Of a DNA stretch of 64,000 nucleotides, positions 7,004-16,159 are shown piece after piece; position 1 is the first letter of the stretch; the number at the start of each line of letters is the position of its first letter. The translations under genes and the position numbers were made by a program. The notes below the pieces were generated by a model. The model made no database searches and was not told where the DNA came from. It saw only the letters and a list, made by a program, of their open reading frames with translations. Source of the DNA: Telluria sp042683405 (GTDB lineage: Bacteria > Pseudomonadota > Gammaproteobacteria > Burkholderiales > Burkholderiaceae_D); assembly GCF_042683405.1 (NCBI RefSeq), contig NZ_JBHUJS010000006.1:124001-188000 (forward strand). The letters are read 5' to 3'.

Positions 7004-9421
7004 ATGCGCAGCGCCATCCTGGCCTTCGCCTGCGGTATCGCGGCCCTGCAGTCGTGCGCCAGCCTGCCGGCGCCGGCCTTGCTCGCCGCCTGCGCTGGCG
7101 CGGGCCTGCTGTGCGCGTTGTTCGTGCGGGAACGATGGCGCGGCATCGGCGCGGGTGCCGCGTTCGGTTTTTGCTGGGCGGCGCTGCTGGCGCATGCGGC
7201 GATGTCCGGTCAACTCGATCCGGCCGATGAAGGGCGCGACATGACCGTCGCCGGCGTGGTGGACAGCCTGCCGTACGAGTTCGATGGCGGCGTGCGCTTC
7301 TTCCTGCGGGTCGAGGACGACAGCGGCAAGCTCCCCGCGCGCGTGTCGCTGGCCTGGTATGGCGATCGGGATGGCGGGCCCGGCACGGCCCTGGTCCCAG
7401 GCCAGCGCTGGCAGCTGCGCGTGCGGCTGCAACGGCCGCACGGCAACGCCAACCCGCACGGCTTCGATTACGAAGCCTGGCTGCTCGAGCAGGGCGTCGG
7501 CGCCACGGGCTACGTCCGGGTGTCGCGCGACAACCGGCGCCTGGACGGCTTCGTGCCCAGCCTGGCGAACGCGGTCGGCCGCGCGCGCTGGCTGCTGCGC
7601 GAACGCATCCGCGCAGCACTGCCCGGCAAGGCCTACGCGGGTGTCGTCGTGGCGCTGGTGGTAGGCGACCAGCGCGCGATCGAACAGGCCGACTGGACGG
7701 TGTTCAACCGCACCGGGATCGGCCACCTGGTGTCCATCTCGGGCCTGCACATCACCATGGTCGCCGGGCTGGCGGCGTTTGCCGCCTCCTGGCTGTGGCG
7801 GCGCTCGTTCTTCACTGGCGCGCGCCTGCCGCTGGTGCTGCCTGCGCAGAAGGTGGCCGCGCTGGCGGGCGTGCTGACCGCGCTGGCCTATGTGCTGCTC
7901 GCGGGATTCGGCATTCCCGCCCAGCGGACGCTCTACATGATGGCGGTGGTGGCGGCAGCGGTATGGGCGGGCCGCATGGCGTCGATGTCGCAGGTGCTGG
8001 CGGCCGCCCTGGGCGTGGTGCTGCTGCTCGACCCCTGGGCGGTGCTGGCGGCGGGCTTCTGGCTGTCGTTCGGCGCCGTCGCCGCGATCCTGCACGCCAC
8101 CTCGGGACGGGACGGCGCCCGGGCCACGCCCGGAGCGTGGAGCGCGCTGCGGCTGGCGGCACGCACCCAGTACGCCGTCACGCTCGGGCTGGTGCCGCTT
8201 ACCATGCTGCTGTTTTCTCAGGTGTCGCTGGTCGGTCCCATCGCCAACGCGGTCGCGATCCCGCTCATCAGCCTGGCCGCCACTCCGCTGGCACTGGCCG
8301 GCAGCATCGCGCCGCCCGTGCTGTCCGGCTGGCTGCTGGGCGCGTCGCACGGCTGCATCGAGATGCTGGCGCAGTTGCTCACCGTGCTGTCGCGCCAGCC
8401 CTTCGCCGTGTGGAGTGCCCCGGCGCCCGGCCCGTTTGTGTTCGCCTGCGCCGTGATCGGGACGGCATGGCTGCTGGCGCCGCGTGGCTGGCCGCTGCGC
8501 TGGCTTGGCGCGGCTGCCTGCCTGCCGCTGCTGGCAGCCGCGCCCATCCGGCCGGCCCCGGGGCAGGTGGAAGTGACGGCGTTCGACGTGGGGCAGGGGA
8601 TGGCGCTGCTGGTCGAAACGCGCCATCACCGGCTGCTCTACGACACCGGGCCTGCTTACGGTCCCGGCTCCGATGCCGGCCAGCGCGTGCTGCTGCCTTA
8701 CCTGAAAGGGCGCGGCATCGCCCGGCTCGATGGCGTCGTGGTCTCGCACAGCGATACCGACCATGTGGGCGGCGCACTGTCCGTCCTGGACGGGGTGGAC
8801 ACCGGCTGGCTGCTGTCCTCGCTCCCGCCCGGCCATCCGGCCGTCCGCGCGGCGCGGAAGCACGTGCGCTGCGCGGCCGGACAGCGCTGGACCTGGGACG
8901 GCGTGGTGTTCACGGTGCTGCATCCGTCCGGTTCCGATTACGGGCGCAACGAGGTCAAGCCGAATGCCCTCAGCTGCGTGCTGCGCATCTCGAGCGGCGA
9001 AGACGACCTGCTGCTGGCCGGCGACATCGAGGCGGCGCAGGAAGCGGCGCTGGTGGCATCGGGCGCCCGGATCGACGCCGAAGTGCTGCTGGCGCCGCAC
9101 CACGGGAGCGGCACATCTTCCACCATCCCGTTCCTGCGCGCGGTCGGGCCGAGGCTGGCGCTCTTCCAGGTGGGGCATCGCAACCGCTACCGCCATCCGA
9201 AGGCCGAGGTCTACGAGCGCTACCGGCAGATGGGGATCGCACGGCTGCGCACCGATGCATCCGGCGCCCTGACGCTGCGCCTTGGCGGCGGCGTGCAGGC
9301 CAGCGAATACCGGACCACCCATGCGCGCTACTGGTATCCGAGGGCTTCCTCCACACTTGGAGGCGATGCAGGCGTTACAATCGAGCACGTTAATGACTCG
9401 CGGGTACCGACGCCAAGATGA
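7004..9421 (+). CDS. comEC: DNA internalization-related competence protein ComEC/Rec2
   Basis: ComEC forms the inner-membrane channel through which single-stranded DNA enters during natural transformation. The 805-residue protein has the full family layout. An N-terminal hydrophobic region and OB-like DUF4131 domain (about 1-200) come first. The polytopic Competence domain follows, with VSISGLHITMVAGLAA and GFGIPAQRTLYMM (about 240-510). A C-terminal metallo-beta-lactamase-like domain (about 520-770) has DVGQGMALLVE, HSDTDHVGGA, LLLAGDIE and APHHGSGTSS. The His-rich motifs are intact, so the nuclease-like domain may be active. I chose ATG at 7004 because GGAG at 6995-6998 is well spaced for it and would overlap the alternative GTG at 6998. 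It overlaps the next gene by 4 bp (ATGA). Confidence 0.93.
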   Translation: MRSAILAFACGIAALQSCASLPAPALLAACAGAGLLCALFVRERWRGIGAGAAFGFCWAALLAHAAMSGQLDPADEGRDMTVAGVVDSLPYEFDGGVRFFLRVEDDSGKLPARVSLAWYGDRDGGPGTALVPGQRWQLRVRLQRPHGNANPHGFDYEAWLLEQGVGATGYVRVSRDNRRLDGFVPSLANAVGRARWLLRERIRAALPGKAYAGVVVALVVGDQRAIEQADWTVFNRTGIGHLVSISGLHITMVAGLAAFAASWLWRRSFFTGARLPLVLPAQKVAALAGVLTALAYVLLAGFGIPAQRTLYMMAVVAAAVWAGRMASMSQVLAAALGVVLLLDPWAVLAAGFWLSFGAVAAILHATSGRDGARATPGAWSALRLAARTQYAVTLGLVPLTMLLFSQVSLVGPIANAVAIPLISLAATPLALAGSIAPPVLSGWLLGASHGCIEMLAQLLTVLSRQPFAVWSAPAPGPFVFACAVIGTAWLLAPRGWPLRWLGAAACLPLLAAAPIRPAPGQVEVTAFDVGQGMALLVETRHHRLLYDTGPAYGPGSDAGQRVLLPYLKGRGIARLDGVVVSHSDTDHVGGALSVLDGVDTGWLLSSLPPGHPAVRAARKHVRCAAGQRWTWDGVVFTVLHPSGSDYGRNEVKPNALSCVLRISSGEDDLLLAGDIEAAQEAALVASGARIDAEVLLAPHHGSGTSSTIPFLRAVGPRLALFQVGHRNRYRHPKAEVYERYRQMGIARLRTDASGALTLRLGGGVQASEYRTTHARYWYPRASSTLGGDAGVTIEHVNDSRVPTPR

Positions 9422-10212
9422 CCAAGCTTCCGCTGCACTTCGCCCATGCCAACAGCTACCCCGCCGGCACCTACAAGCAGTATTTCGACCACCTGCGCGA
9501 GCGCTTCGAGGTCGGCGCGCTGGACATGCACGGGCACGACCCGCGCTTTCCGGTCGAAGACGGCTGGCGCACGCTGTCGGCGGAGCTGATCCATGAGCTG
9601 GAAGGCTATCCCGAGCCGGTGGTGCTGGTCGGGCATTCGCTGGGCGGCATGCTGTCGATGATGGCGGCCAAGAAGCGGCCGGAGCTGGTGCGCTGCGTGG
9701 TGATGCTCGATTCGCCACTGGTGGCCGGCTGGCGCGCGCTGGCCTGGCGCCTGCTGAAGAACAGCGCCTGGGCCGACCGCTACACGCCGGCCAGGTACTC
9801 GGTCCGGCGCCGCAATGTGTGGCCCGACCGCGCCGCCGCCTTCGAGCACTTCTCGCGCAAGGACATGTTTGCAGCCTGGGCGCCCGGCGTGCTGGACGAC
9901 TACCTGGAGCACGGCCTGGTGCCGCATCCCGAAGGCGTGCAGCTGCGTTTCACGCGCGAAGTCGAGACGGCCGTGTACCGCTCCCTGCCGCACCACCTCG
10001 GCAGGCTGCTGCGCGAACCGTATCCGGTGCCTATCGGTTTCATCGGCGGAACGGAGTCGGTCGAATCGCGCCAGGCCGGGCTGGATGCCACCAGGGCCCT
10101 GGTGGGCGGGAATTTCATGATCGTCGAGGGCGGGCACCTGTTCCCGATGGAGAATCCGGCCATGGCAGCCCAGGCCACCGCGGATATGGTTTCGCGCCTG
10201 CTTTTCGCGTAG
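9418..10212 (+). CDS. Alpha/beta hydrolase
   Basis: The 264-residue protein is an alpha/beta-hydrolase with the nucleophile elbow GHSLGG around residue 73 and a probable catalytic histidine in EGGHLFPMENP near the C-terminus. The cap region (about 105-190) is rich in Trp and Arg. No signal peptide is seen. It is translationally coupled to comEC through an ATGA overlap, so the two are co-expressed. The adjacency does not by itself tell the substrate, and I do not assign one. Confidence 0.85.
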   Translation: MTKLPLHFAHANSYPAGTYKQYFDHLRERFEVGALDMHGHDPRFPVEDGWRTLSAELIHELEGYPEPVVLVGHSLGGMLSMMAAKKRPELVRCVVMLDSPLVAGWRALAWRLLKNSAWADRYTPARYSVRRRNVWPDRAAAFEHFSRKDMFAAWAPGVLDDYLEHGLVPHPEGVQLRFTREVETAVYRSLPHHLGRLLREPYPVPIGFIGGTESVESRQAGLDATRALVGGNFMIVEGGHLFPMENPAMAAQATADMVSRLLFA

Positions 10213-10249
10213 AATCTTCGGCAACTTTAACCAGACGCAGGCCTTATCG

Positions 10250-10816
10250 ATGACCATCAAGAGCGACAAATGGATCCGCCGCATGGCGCAGGAACACGGC
10301 ATGATCGAGCCGTTCGAACCGGGGCAGGTGCGCAGCGTGGACGGCCGCCGCGTCATTTCGTATGGCACCTCGTCCTACGGCTACGATATCCGCTGCGCCG
10401 ATGAGTTCAAGGTCTTCACCAACATCAACAGCACCATCGTCGATCCGAAGAATTTCGATTCGAATTCCTTCGTCGACGTGAAGAGCGACGTGTGCATCAT
10501 CCCGCCCAACTCGTTCGCGCTGGCGCGCACCATCGAATACTTCCGCATCCCGCGCAACGTGCTGACGGTCTGCCTGGGCAAATCGACCTACGCGCGCTGC
10601 GGCATCATCGTCAATGTGACGCCGTTCGAGCCGGAGTGGGAAGGCTACGTCACGCTGGAGTTCTCCAACACCACGCCGCTGCCGGCCAAGATCTACGCGG
10701 GCGAAGGCTGCGCGCAGGTGCTGTTCTTCGAGTCCGACGAAGTGTGCGAGGTTTCGTACAAGGACCGCGGCGGGAAATACCAGGGCCAGCACGGCGTCAC
10801 GCTGCCGAAGGCCTGA
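10250..10816 (+). CDS. dcd: dCTP deaminase
   Basis: This enzyme deaminates dCTP to dUTP, feeding thymidylate synthesis. The 188-residue protein has the trimeric dUTPase-fold signatures: SYGTSSYGYDIRCADEF near the N-terminus, LGKSTYARCGIIVNVTPFEP around residues 110-128 with the Arg and Glu of the active site, and GYVTLEFSNTTPLPAKIYAGEGCAQ in the C-terminal part. Length and motifs match proteobacterial Dcd. It starts 37 bp after the hydrolase gene and probably shares its transcript. It is convergent with the exporter operon on the other strand. The window also holds thyA and folA, the later thymidylate-cycle enzymes, about 10-20 kb away. Confidence 0.96.
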   Translation: MTIKSDKWIRRMAQEHGMIEPFEPGQVRSVDGRRVISYGTSSYGYDIRCADEFKVFTNINSTIVDPKNFDSNSFVDVKSDVCIIPPNSFALARTIEYFRIPRNVLTVCLGKSTYARCGIIVNVTPFEPEWEGYVTLEFSNTTPLPAKIYAGEGCAQVLFFESDEVCEVSYKDRGGKYQGQHGVTLPKA

Positions 10817-10847
10817 AGCGCGGCGCGGCGCGTGCCGCACCTGTCGC

Positions 10848-12047
10848 CTAGGGCGGCGTTTCGCCGTCCACCCGGAGGCCTTCGCGAATCCGGTCGTCCG
10901 GGTGTGCAACGACGAGGTCGCCCTGTGCCAGGCCTGACAGGACCTGCGTCTGCAGGCCATTGGTGACCCCCGGGCGTACCTGGCGCCTGACCGCGCGCCC
11001 CGACTCGACCACGTAGGCGGCCCATTGCCCGCTATGGCGGAACAGGGCGCTGGCCGGCACCTGCAGCACGTTAGGCGCATCCCACACGATGAAACTGGCC
11101 TCGACCCGGTAGCCGTCGCCCAGCCGCTCCCATACCGCGCGCGGCGAACGGATCGCCACGATGGTCCACACGCGCTGCTCCTCCACGCCCAGCGCGGACA
11201 GCTTGGTGAAGGCGGCCGGCTCGACACGCTTGACTTCCCCCTGCAGCGGCTGTGCGCCGCCCCAGCGTTCCAGCACCACGCGCGTGCCGGGCCGCACCCG
11301 CACCGCGTCGGCAGAGAGCAGGTCCACTTCCACTTCGAGCGAGGACGGATCGCCGATTTCGAGCAGGACCTGGCCGGCGCCGACCGGACCTTCACTCTTG
11401 CTGGGAATCCTGAGTATGCGACCGGTCACCGGAGAGCGCACCGCCAGCAGCCCGCTGCTGGAAGGCGCCGCCGCGTACATCAGGGCGGTGCGCGCGGCCG
11501 CCAGCGCGTGCTGTGCGGTGGCCGCGTTGAATTCGGCGCTGCGCATCTGGGCGGCGCTGCGCGCGGCATCGGCGGCAGCGCGGTCGAGCGCGGCGGCGCT
11601 GGCGTAGCCGGCGCTGCGCAAGCCGCGCACGCGTTCGAGTTCCTGCTTCGCCAGCGCGGCCTCGGTGCGCGCCGCCGCCAGCACCTGCGCAGTCGCGGCG
11701 GCCTGGGTGGATGCGCCGGCCACCCGGGCCAGCGCCTCGGCCCGGCTGCGCGCGTCGAGCGCCGGCGCCCGCACGGGCTCGAGTTCTACCAGCGTCGTGC
11801 CGGCCTGCACCATGCTGCCGGCGTCGAAGGGGATGCGCCGCGCATAGCCGGCGACGGGCGCGGCGATCGCATACCGGTCCACGACCCGGGTGCGTCCTTC
11901 CTGTTCCACCGTCACCTGCAGCGGCGCGCGCACCACCGCGGCGGTTTCCACCATCAGGGGACGCGGATAGAAGCCGTACAACAACACGAGCGCCAGCGCC
12001 AGCGCCACGCCGCCCACCACCAACCGCCGCCGCCATTGCAGGTCCAT
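10848..12047 (-). CDS. HlyD/MacA-type periplasmic adaptor subunit of an ABC exporter
   Basis: The 399-residue protein begins with a short cytoplasmic stretch and a single TM anchor (residues 9-27), followed by a periplasmic lipoyl/barrel domain split by a coiled-coil hairpin. The hairpin is the Ala- and Arg-rich region at about 90-190. The barrel halves include VEQEGRTRVVDRYAIAAPVAG and LLAVRSPVTGRILRI, with a beta-barrel near 260-340. This is the membrane-fusion protein that would link the inner-membrane ABC transporter to an outer-membrane channel. Its ATG lies 2 bp after the stop of the permease gene. No TolC-like gene is present in the window, so the channel must be encoded elsewhere. Confidence 0.85.
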   Translation of the reverse strand: MDLQWRRRLVVGGVALALALVLLYGFYPRPLMVETAAVVRAPLQVTVEQEGRTRVVDRYAIAAPVAGYARRIPFDAGSMVQAGTTLVELEPVRAPALDARSRAEALARVAGASTQAAATAQVLAAARTEAALAKQELERVRGLRSAGYASAAALDRAAADAARSAAQMRSAEFNAATAQHALAAARTALMYAAAPSSSGLLAVRSPVTGRILRIPSKSEGPVGAGQVLLEIGDPSSLEVEVDLLSADAVRVRPGTRVVLERWGGAQPLQGEVKRVEPAAFTKLSALGVEEQRVWTIVAIRSPRAVWERLGDGYRVEASFIVWDAPNVLQVPASALFRHSGQWAAYVVESGRAVRRQVRPGVTNGLQTQVLSGLAQGDLVVAHPDDRIREGLRVDGETPP

Positions 12048-12049
12048 GT

Positions 12050-14413
12050 CTACTCCGCCTTCTTGAGGACCGCGAGCAGGTCGAGGCGGTCCATCCTGCG
12101 CCGCAGTGCGAGTCCGGACAGGATTGCCGAGACCAGCACCACGGCGATCGAAAATGCGTAGGTGCGCGCTTCCAGTACGACCGGCACCCGGTACAAGTCG
12201 TTCTGCATGGTGTGCGCGATGTAGTAGCACATCGCCCGTCCCAGCAGCAGGCCCACCGGCAGCGCCGCCAGGGTCAGCAGGCCCAGTTCGCCCAGCAGGA
12301 TGTAGGCGATTTCCGCGCGCGTGAATCCGAGCACGCGCAGGCTGGCCAGCTCGTGGCTGCGCTCCGCCAGCGCGATGCGGGCGCTGTTGTAAATCACGCC
12401 GAAGGCGATGGTGACGGCGAACGCGGTGGCGATCGAGCTGAAATACAGCATGGTCTGCTCCATCATCCGGTTGAAGTTGCGGATCTCCTGCTCGCGCTGG
12501 GCGATGCTGGCCACGCGCGGCATGCGCGCGAGGCGCGTGTACAGGCCGGGCAGGGCGGTACGGTCCACCGCGAGATAGGCGCCCGAGATGAGCGGCCCTT
12601 CCAGCATCAGCGCGTTGAGCGCCTGCAGCTCCATGTAGGCGGCAACGCCGAAGTACTCCTTGACCACGCCGGCCACCACCACTTCGCGCACGGCCCGGCG
12701 GCCTTCCAGCAGCTCGACCACGAGACGCTCGCCGGGCCGCACGCCGAGCATGGTGGCCAGGTAGTCGGTCAGCAGCAGGCCGCGTTGCGGCAGCCGCACC
12801 GCGCGCAGTTCGCTGTCGAGCAGGCGTTGCAGATCGGTGCCGTTTTCCGTGCCGCGCAAGGCGGTACGGTAGCTGGACGCGCCGAACCGCAGCCGCACCG
12901 GCACCACCCGGTACACCTCCACCGCGCGCACGCCCGGCAGGGCGGCCAGCTCATGCCGGGCGCGGCTGGCCGACGGCTCGTTGAACAGCAGGGCCAGGTC
13001 GTCGCGCTGCGCGCGCCGGAAGTGCACATCGAGCATGTAGGTGACGGTATCGCGCTGGTACAGGCTGGTGAGGATGATGCCGCCGGCCAGCGAAATGCCC
13101 AGCACGGTCAGCAGCGAGTGCCAGCGTCCGCGCTGGATGTGGCGCAGGATCATGCGGGCCGGCTGGGACAGCAGCCGGCGCGCGCCCAGCCGCTCGATCC
13201 AGGAGACGCTGTAGCGGGCCGGCGCTTCCGGTCGCATGGCCTGCGCCGGCGGCAGCGAGGCGCTGCGCCGTACTGCCAGCGCCGCGCCGGCAGCGGCGGA
13301 CGCCATGCTGATGGCGGCGGCGGCCAGCGCAAGGCCGGGCGGGAGCGTGAAGTGCAGGTAGGGGAAGTGGTAGAAGTCCTGGTACACGCCGGCCAGGCCC
13401 GCCCCCAGCCAGGTGCCCAGCGCAATGCCGATGGCAATCCCGGCGGCCGCGATGATGCCGACCAGCTTGAAGTAGTGCCAGGCGATCGCCCGGTCGTGGT
13501 AGCCGAACGCCTTGAGGCTGGCGACCTGTCCGCGCTGGGTCGCCACCAGCCGCCCGATCACCACGTGCAGAAGGAACGCCGCGACGCCAAGGAAGATCGC
13601 GGGGAACAGCGTGGCCAGTGTGCCCAGCTGGTCCAGTTCCTGGGTCAGGAAGCGGTGCGAGTGCTGGTCGCTGCGGGTGTAGGCGCCCAGCCCGCCATAC
13701 GGGGCCAGCAGGCGGTCGAGCCGCGTGATCACGGCGGCGCTGTCGGCTTGCGGCGCCAGCCCGATCGCCACGTCGTTGAAGGCGCCGTGCATGTCGTAGG
13801 CCTCGCCCAGCGCGCGCCGGCCCATCCACATGACGCCGAAGCGCAGGTAGTCCGGCGTGGCGGCGCCCGGCCGCATCTGTTCGATGAATTCGGGCGACAG
13901 CGCGGTGCCGACGATGCGCAGGCGCTGCTGGCGCCCGTTCAGCAGCGCCGTCAGCTGGCTGCCCATGCCCAGCTGGTGGGCCTGCGCGAATGGCTTGCTG
14001 ACCACGACCTCGTCCGGCCGGTTCGCATCGGGCAGGCGTCCGGCTGCCAGGTAGAGCGCGTTCAGGCCGGCCGCGCCGGGTTCGGGCGCGGAAACCATGA
14101 GCCCCATGACCGGTTCGCCGAAGCCGGGCACCGTCAGCCGCACCTGCGCCGCCACCCGGGTCTGGACGCTGGCCACGCCGTCGATGTCCCGGATGCGCAC
14201 GGCCAGCGATTCCGGTGCCCGCTTGAGCGTGGCGAACAGGTCGGCAAAGCGGTTCTCCTGGTAATAGGCCTGCTGGGTGACGCGCAGGGCCTGGAGCGTG
14301 GACAGGAACATGATGAAGGTTCCCACGCCGCAGGCCAGCACCAGCGCGATCGCCAGCGCCTGCGTGCGCATGTGCCACAGGTCGCGCAACAGTTTGCGGT
14401 CGAGCGCCTTCAC
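12050..14413 (-). CDS. FtsX-family ABC transporter permease with two permease blocks (787 aa)
   Basis: I start it at GTG 14411-14413, which overlaps the ATPase stop by 4 nt (GTGA). This gives the N-terminus VKALDRKLLRDLWHMRTQAL leading into the first TM segment. The protein has a TM segment near residue 25, a large extracytoplasmic domain, three TM segments around 255-360, a second extracytoplasmic domain and three C-terminal TM segments (from about 655). The ELASLRVLGFTRAEIAYILL stretch is the FtsX coupling motif. It is the membrane part of a MacB/Dev-like exporter with the adjacent ATPase and adaptor. The cargo cannot be read from the sequence. Confidence 0.85.
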   Translation of the reverse strand: MKALDRKLLRDLWHMRTQALAIALVLACGVGTFIMFLSTLQALRVTQQAYYQENRFADLFATLKRAPESLAVRIRDIDGVASVQTRVAAQVRLTVPGFGEPVMGLMVSAPEPGAAGLNALYLAAGRLPDANRPDEVVVSKPFAQAHQLGMGSQLTALLNGRQQRLRIVGTALSPEFIEQMRPGAATPDYLRFGVMWMGRRALGEAYDMHGAFNDVAIGLAPQADSAAVITRLDRLLAPYGGLGAYTRSDQHSHRFLTQELDQLGTLATLFPAIFLGVAAFLLHVVIGRLVATQRGQVASLKAFGYHDRAIAWHYFKLVGIIAAAGIAIGIALGTWLGAGLAGVYQDFYHFPYLHFTLPPGLALAAAAISMASAAAGAALAVRRSASLPPAQAMRPEAPARYSVSWIERLGARRLLSQPARMILRHIQRGRWHSLLTVLGISLAGGIILTSLYQRDTVTYMLDVHFRRAQRDDLALLFNEPSASRARHELAALPGVRAVEVYRVVPVRLRFGASSYRTALRGTENGTDLQRLLDSELRAVRLPQRGLLLTDYLATMLGVRPGERLVVELLEGRRAVREVVVAGVVKEYFGVAAYMELQALNALMLEGPLISGAYLAVDRTALPGLYTRLARMPRVASIAQREQEIRNFNRMMEQTMLYFSSIATAFAVTIAFGVIYNSARIALAERSHELASLRVLGFTRAEIAYILLGELGLLTLAALPVGLLLGRAMCYYIAHTMQNDLYRVPVVLEARTYAFSIAVVLVSAILSGLALRRRMDRLDLLAVLKKAE

Positions 14414-15138
14414 CAGCGCAGCTCCCTGGCCGACACCCTGTGCAGGTTGGGCTCGATGCTGGCGACCATGCCGTCGCGGAAGTGGATGACGCGGTCGGCC
14501 ATCGCGGCAATCACCACGTTGTGCGTGATGACTGCCGTGGTGGTTCCCAGTTCGGCGCTGACCTGGGCGATCACGTCCAGCACCACCGTTCCCGTTTCGG
14601 CATCCAGCGCGCCGGTCGGCTCGTCGCACAGCAGTACGCGCGGGCGCTTGGCGATCGCGCGCGCGATCGAGACGCGCTGCTGCTCGCCGCCGGACAGCTG
14701 GGCGGGAAAGTGGTCCAGCCGGGCCGCCAGGCCGACCAGCGCGAGCGCGGCATCGGGCGCCATCGGGCGCTCGGCGATATCGGTTACCAGCGCCACGTTT
14801 TCGCGTGCCGTCAGGCTGGGAATCAGGTTGTAGAACTGGAACACGAACCCCACCATGCGCCGCCGGTACAGGGTCATGGCGGCGTCGTCCGCGAACGGCA
14901 GCGGCTGCCCGTCGAAGTCCAGCGTGCCGGCCGACGGCGTGTCCAGCCCGCCCAGGATGTTCAGGAGGGTGGACTTGCCGCTGCCCGAGGGGCCCAGCAG
15001 GACGACGAACTCGCCCTCGAACAGGTCAAGGTCGACACCGCGCAGCGCCAGCACGGGCACCTCGCCCATGCTGTAGGTCTTGGACAGCCCGCGGGCTGAA
15101 TACAGCAGCCGTCGTTCCGGTTGAGTTTGCGCGTTCAT
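14410..15138 (-). CDS. ABC transporter ATP-binding protein, MacB/LolD type
   Basis: The 242-residue ATPase has Walker A GPSGSGKST (residues 49-57), the signature LSGGEQQRVSIARAI, Walker B VLLCDEPTGALD and the H-loop in AVITHN. It belongs to the MacB/LolD/FtsE group of ATPases that pair with FtsX-type permeases, and it is the first gene of the three-gene exporter operon ending at 10848. It should not be confused with the true lolD at 5223-5912, which has the lipoprotein-specific neighbourhood. About 56 bp separate it from the universal stress protein upstream. Confidence 0.9.
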   Translation of the reverse strand: MNAQTQPERRLLYSARGLSKTYSMGEVPVLALRGVDLDLFEGEFVVLLGPSGSGKSTLLNILGGLDTPSAGTLDFDGQPLPFADDAAMTLYRRRMVGFVFQFYNLIPSLTARENVALVTDIAERPMAPDAALALVGLAARLDHFPAQLSGGEQQRVSIARAIAKRPRVLLCDEPTGALDAETGTVVLDVIAQVSAELGTTTAVITHNVVIAAMADRVIHFRDGMVASIEPNLHRVSARELRW

Positions 15139-15194
15139 GGTCGCGGCAACGTGGGGGCATGCGATCGGTGTGGCCGGTCACGGAGCAGTTCGCG

Positions 15195-16025
15195 TCAGTG
15201 CGCCACCAGCAGGGGCACGGTGGTGGACCTGAACAGGGATTTGGTGACGCCGCCCAGCAGCAGCTCGCGGAAGCGCGGATGGCCGAAGCCGCCGATGACC
15301 ACCAGCGTCGCCCCGATCTCGGCCGCGAGGGCTTTGAGCCCCGCGCCCACATCGCGGCGGCCATCACGTTCCACCAGCTCCGCTTGCAGGCCGTGCCGGC
15401 CCAGCCAGGCGAGCAGTTCGGAGGACTGGACGTCACGTTCCTCGGCCTCCTCCTCGGCAAAGTGGCCCACGACGACGCGCGCGGCCCGGTGCAGGAGGGG
15501 CAGCGCGCCGGTCACGGCATGGGCGCATTCACGGCTGCCGTCCCATCCGATCAGCGCGGTCCCGCCGAGCGGGCCTGGGTGGCCGCCGCAGGGCGCCAGC
15601 AGCACCGGACGCGCGGCATCGAGCATGACCCGCTCGGGCAGGTCGCCCAGGGGTTCCGGGTTGGCAGCGGCGGGGTCGGTCTGGCCCAGCACCAGCAGGT
15701 CGCAGAAGCGCGCCATCTGCACCAGGCCGCCCAGCTGGTCATCGGCAACCAGCCGCGTCTCGAACGACGTCGCGCCCGACGCGGCGGCCACCTGCTCGAA
15801 CTGCGCCAGCGCCCGCGCGGCCTGGTCGTACAGGGCGTCCACGTAACCGCCGATGACGGTGCGGCCGAGGTCCGTCGGGCCGGGATAGGTAAAGCGCGAG
15901 ATGCCTGTCATGGCCGCGCCGATCAGGTGGGCCTGGTGCGCATTGGCAAGCCGGGCCGCCAGCGCAATGCGGGACGCGGCGTGTGCCGAGAGGTCGGCGT
16001 GGACGAGAATTGTTCTGTAGCCCAT
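15195..16025 (-). CDS. Universal stress protein with tandem USP domains
   Basis: The 276-residue protein contains two consecutive UspA-like domains. The first begins MGYRTILVHADLSAHAASR. The second ends with TLVVIGGFGHPRFRELLLGG and TTVPLLVAH, which is the ATP-binding loop region of USP proteins. I chose ATG at 16023-16025 because it follows a strong GGAGGAG site and matches the usual USP start. The gene is divergent from the Pat/ACD-like gene with 134 bp between them. Tandem USPs near a Pat-like acetyltransferase and a cation ATPase are typical of stress-linked clusters, but a joint function is only an inference. Confidence 0.88.
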   Translation of the reverse strand: MGYRTILVHADLSAHAASRIALAARLANAHQAHLIGAAMTGISRFTYPGPTDLGRTVIGGYVDALYDQAARALAQFEQVAAASGATSFETRLVADDQLGGLVQMARFCDLLVLGQTDPAAANPEPLGDLPERVMLDAARPVLLAPCGGHPGPLGGTALIGWDGSRECAHAVTGALPLLHRAARVVVGHFAEEEAEERDVQSSELLAWLGRHGLQAELVERDGRRDVGAGLKALAAEIGATLVVIGGFGHPRFRELLLGGVTKSLFRSTTVPLLVAH

Positions 16026-16159
16026 GGCATCTCCTCCAAAGCCTTGGTGTACATTGGCGTTGAGCGCCGGCGGACCCGCTTTCAAGGCGCCGGACGTGAA
16101 GCGACGCGATTCATGATAGCGGGATCGATGCGCGGCGGGAGCGCGATAGGGGGAACACG

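Noticed and set aside
11711..14833. A 1040-codon open frame on the plus strand opposite the exporter operon.
   Set aside because: The composition is dominated by Arg, Gln, His and Ala, there is no recognisable domain, and the opposite strand encodes a coherent adaptor-permease-ATPase set.
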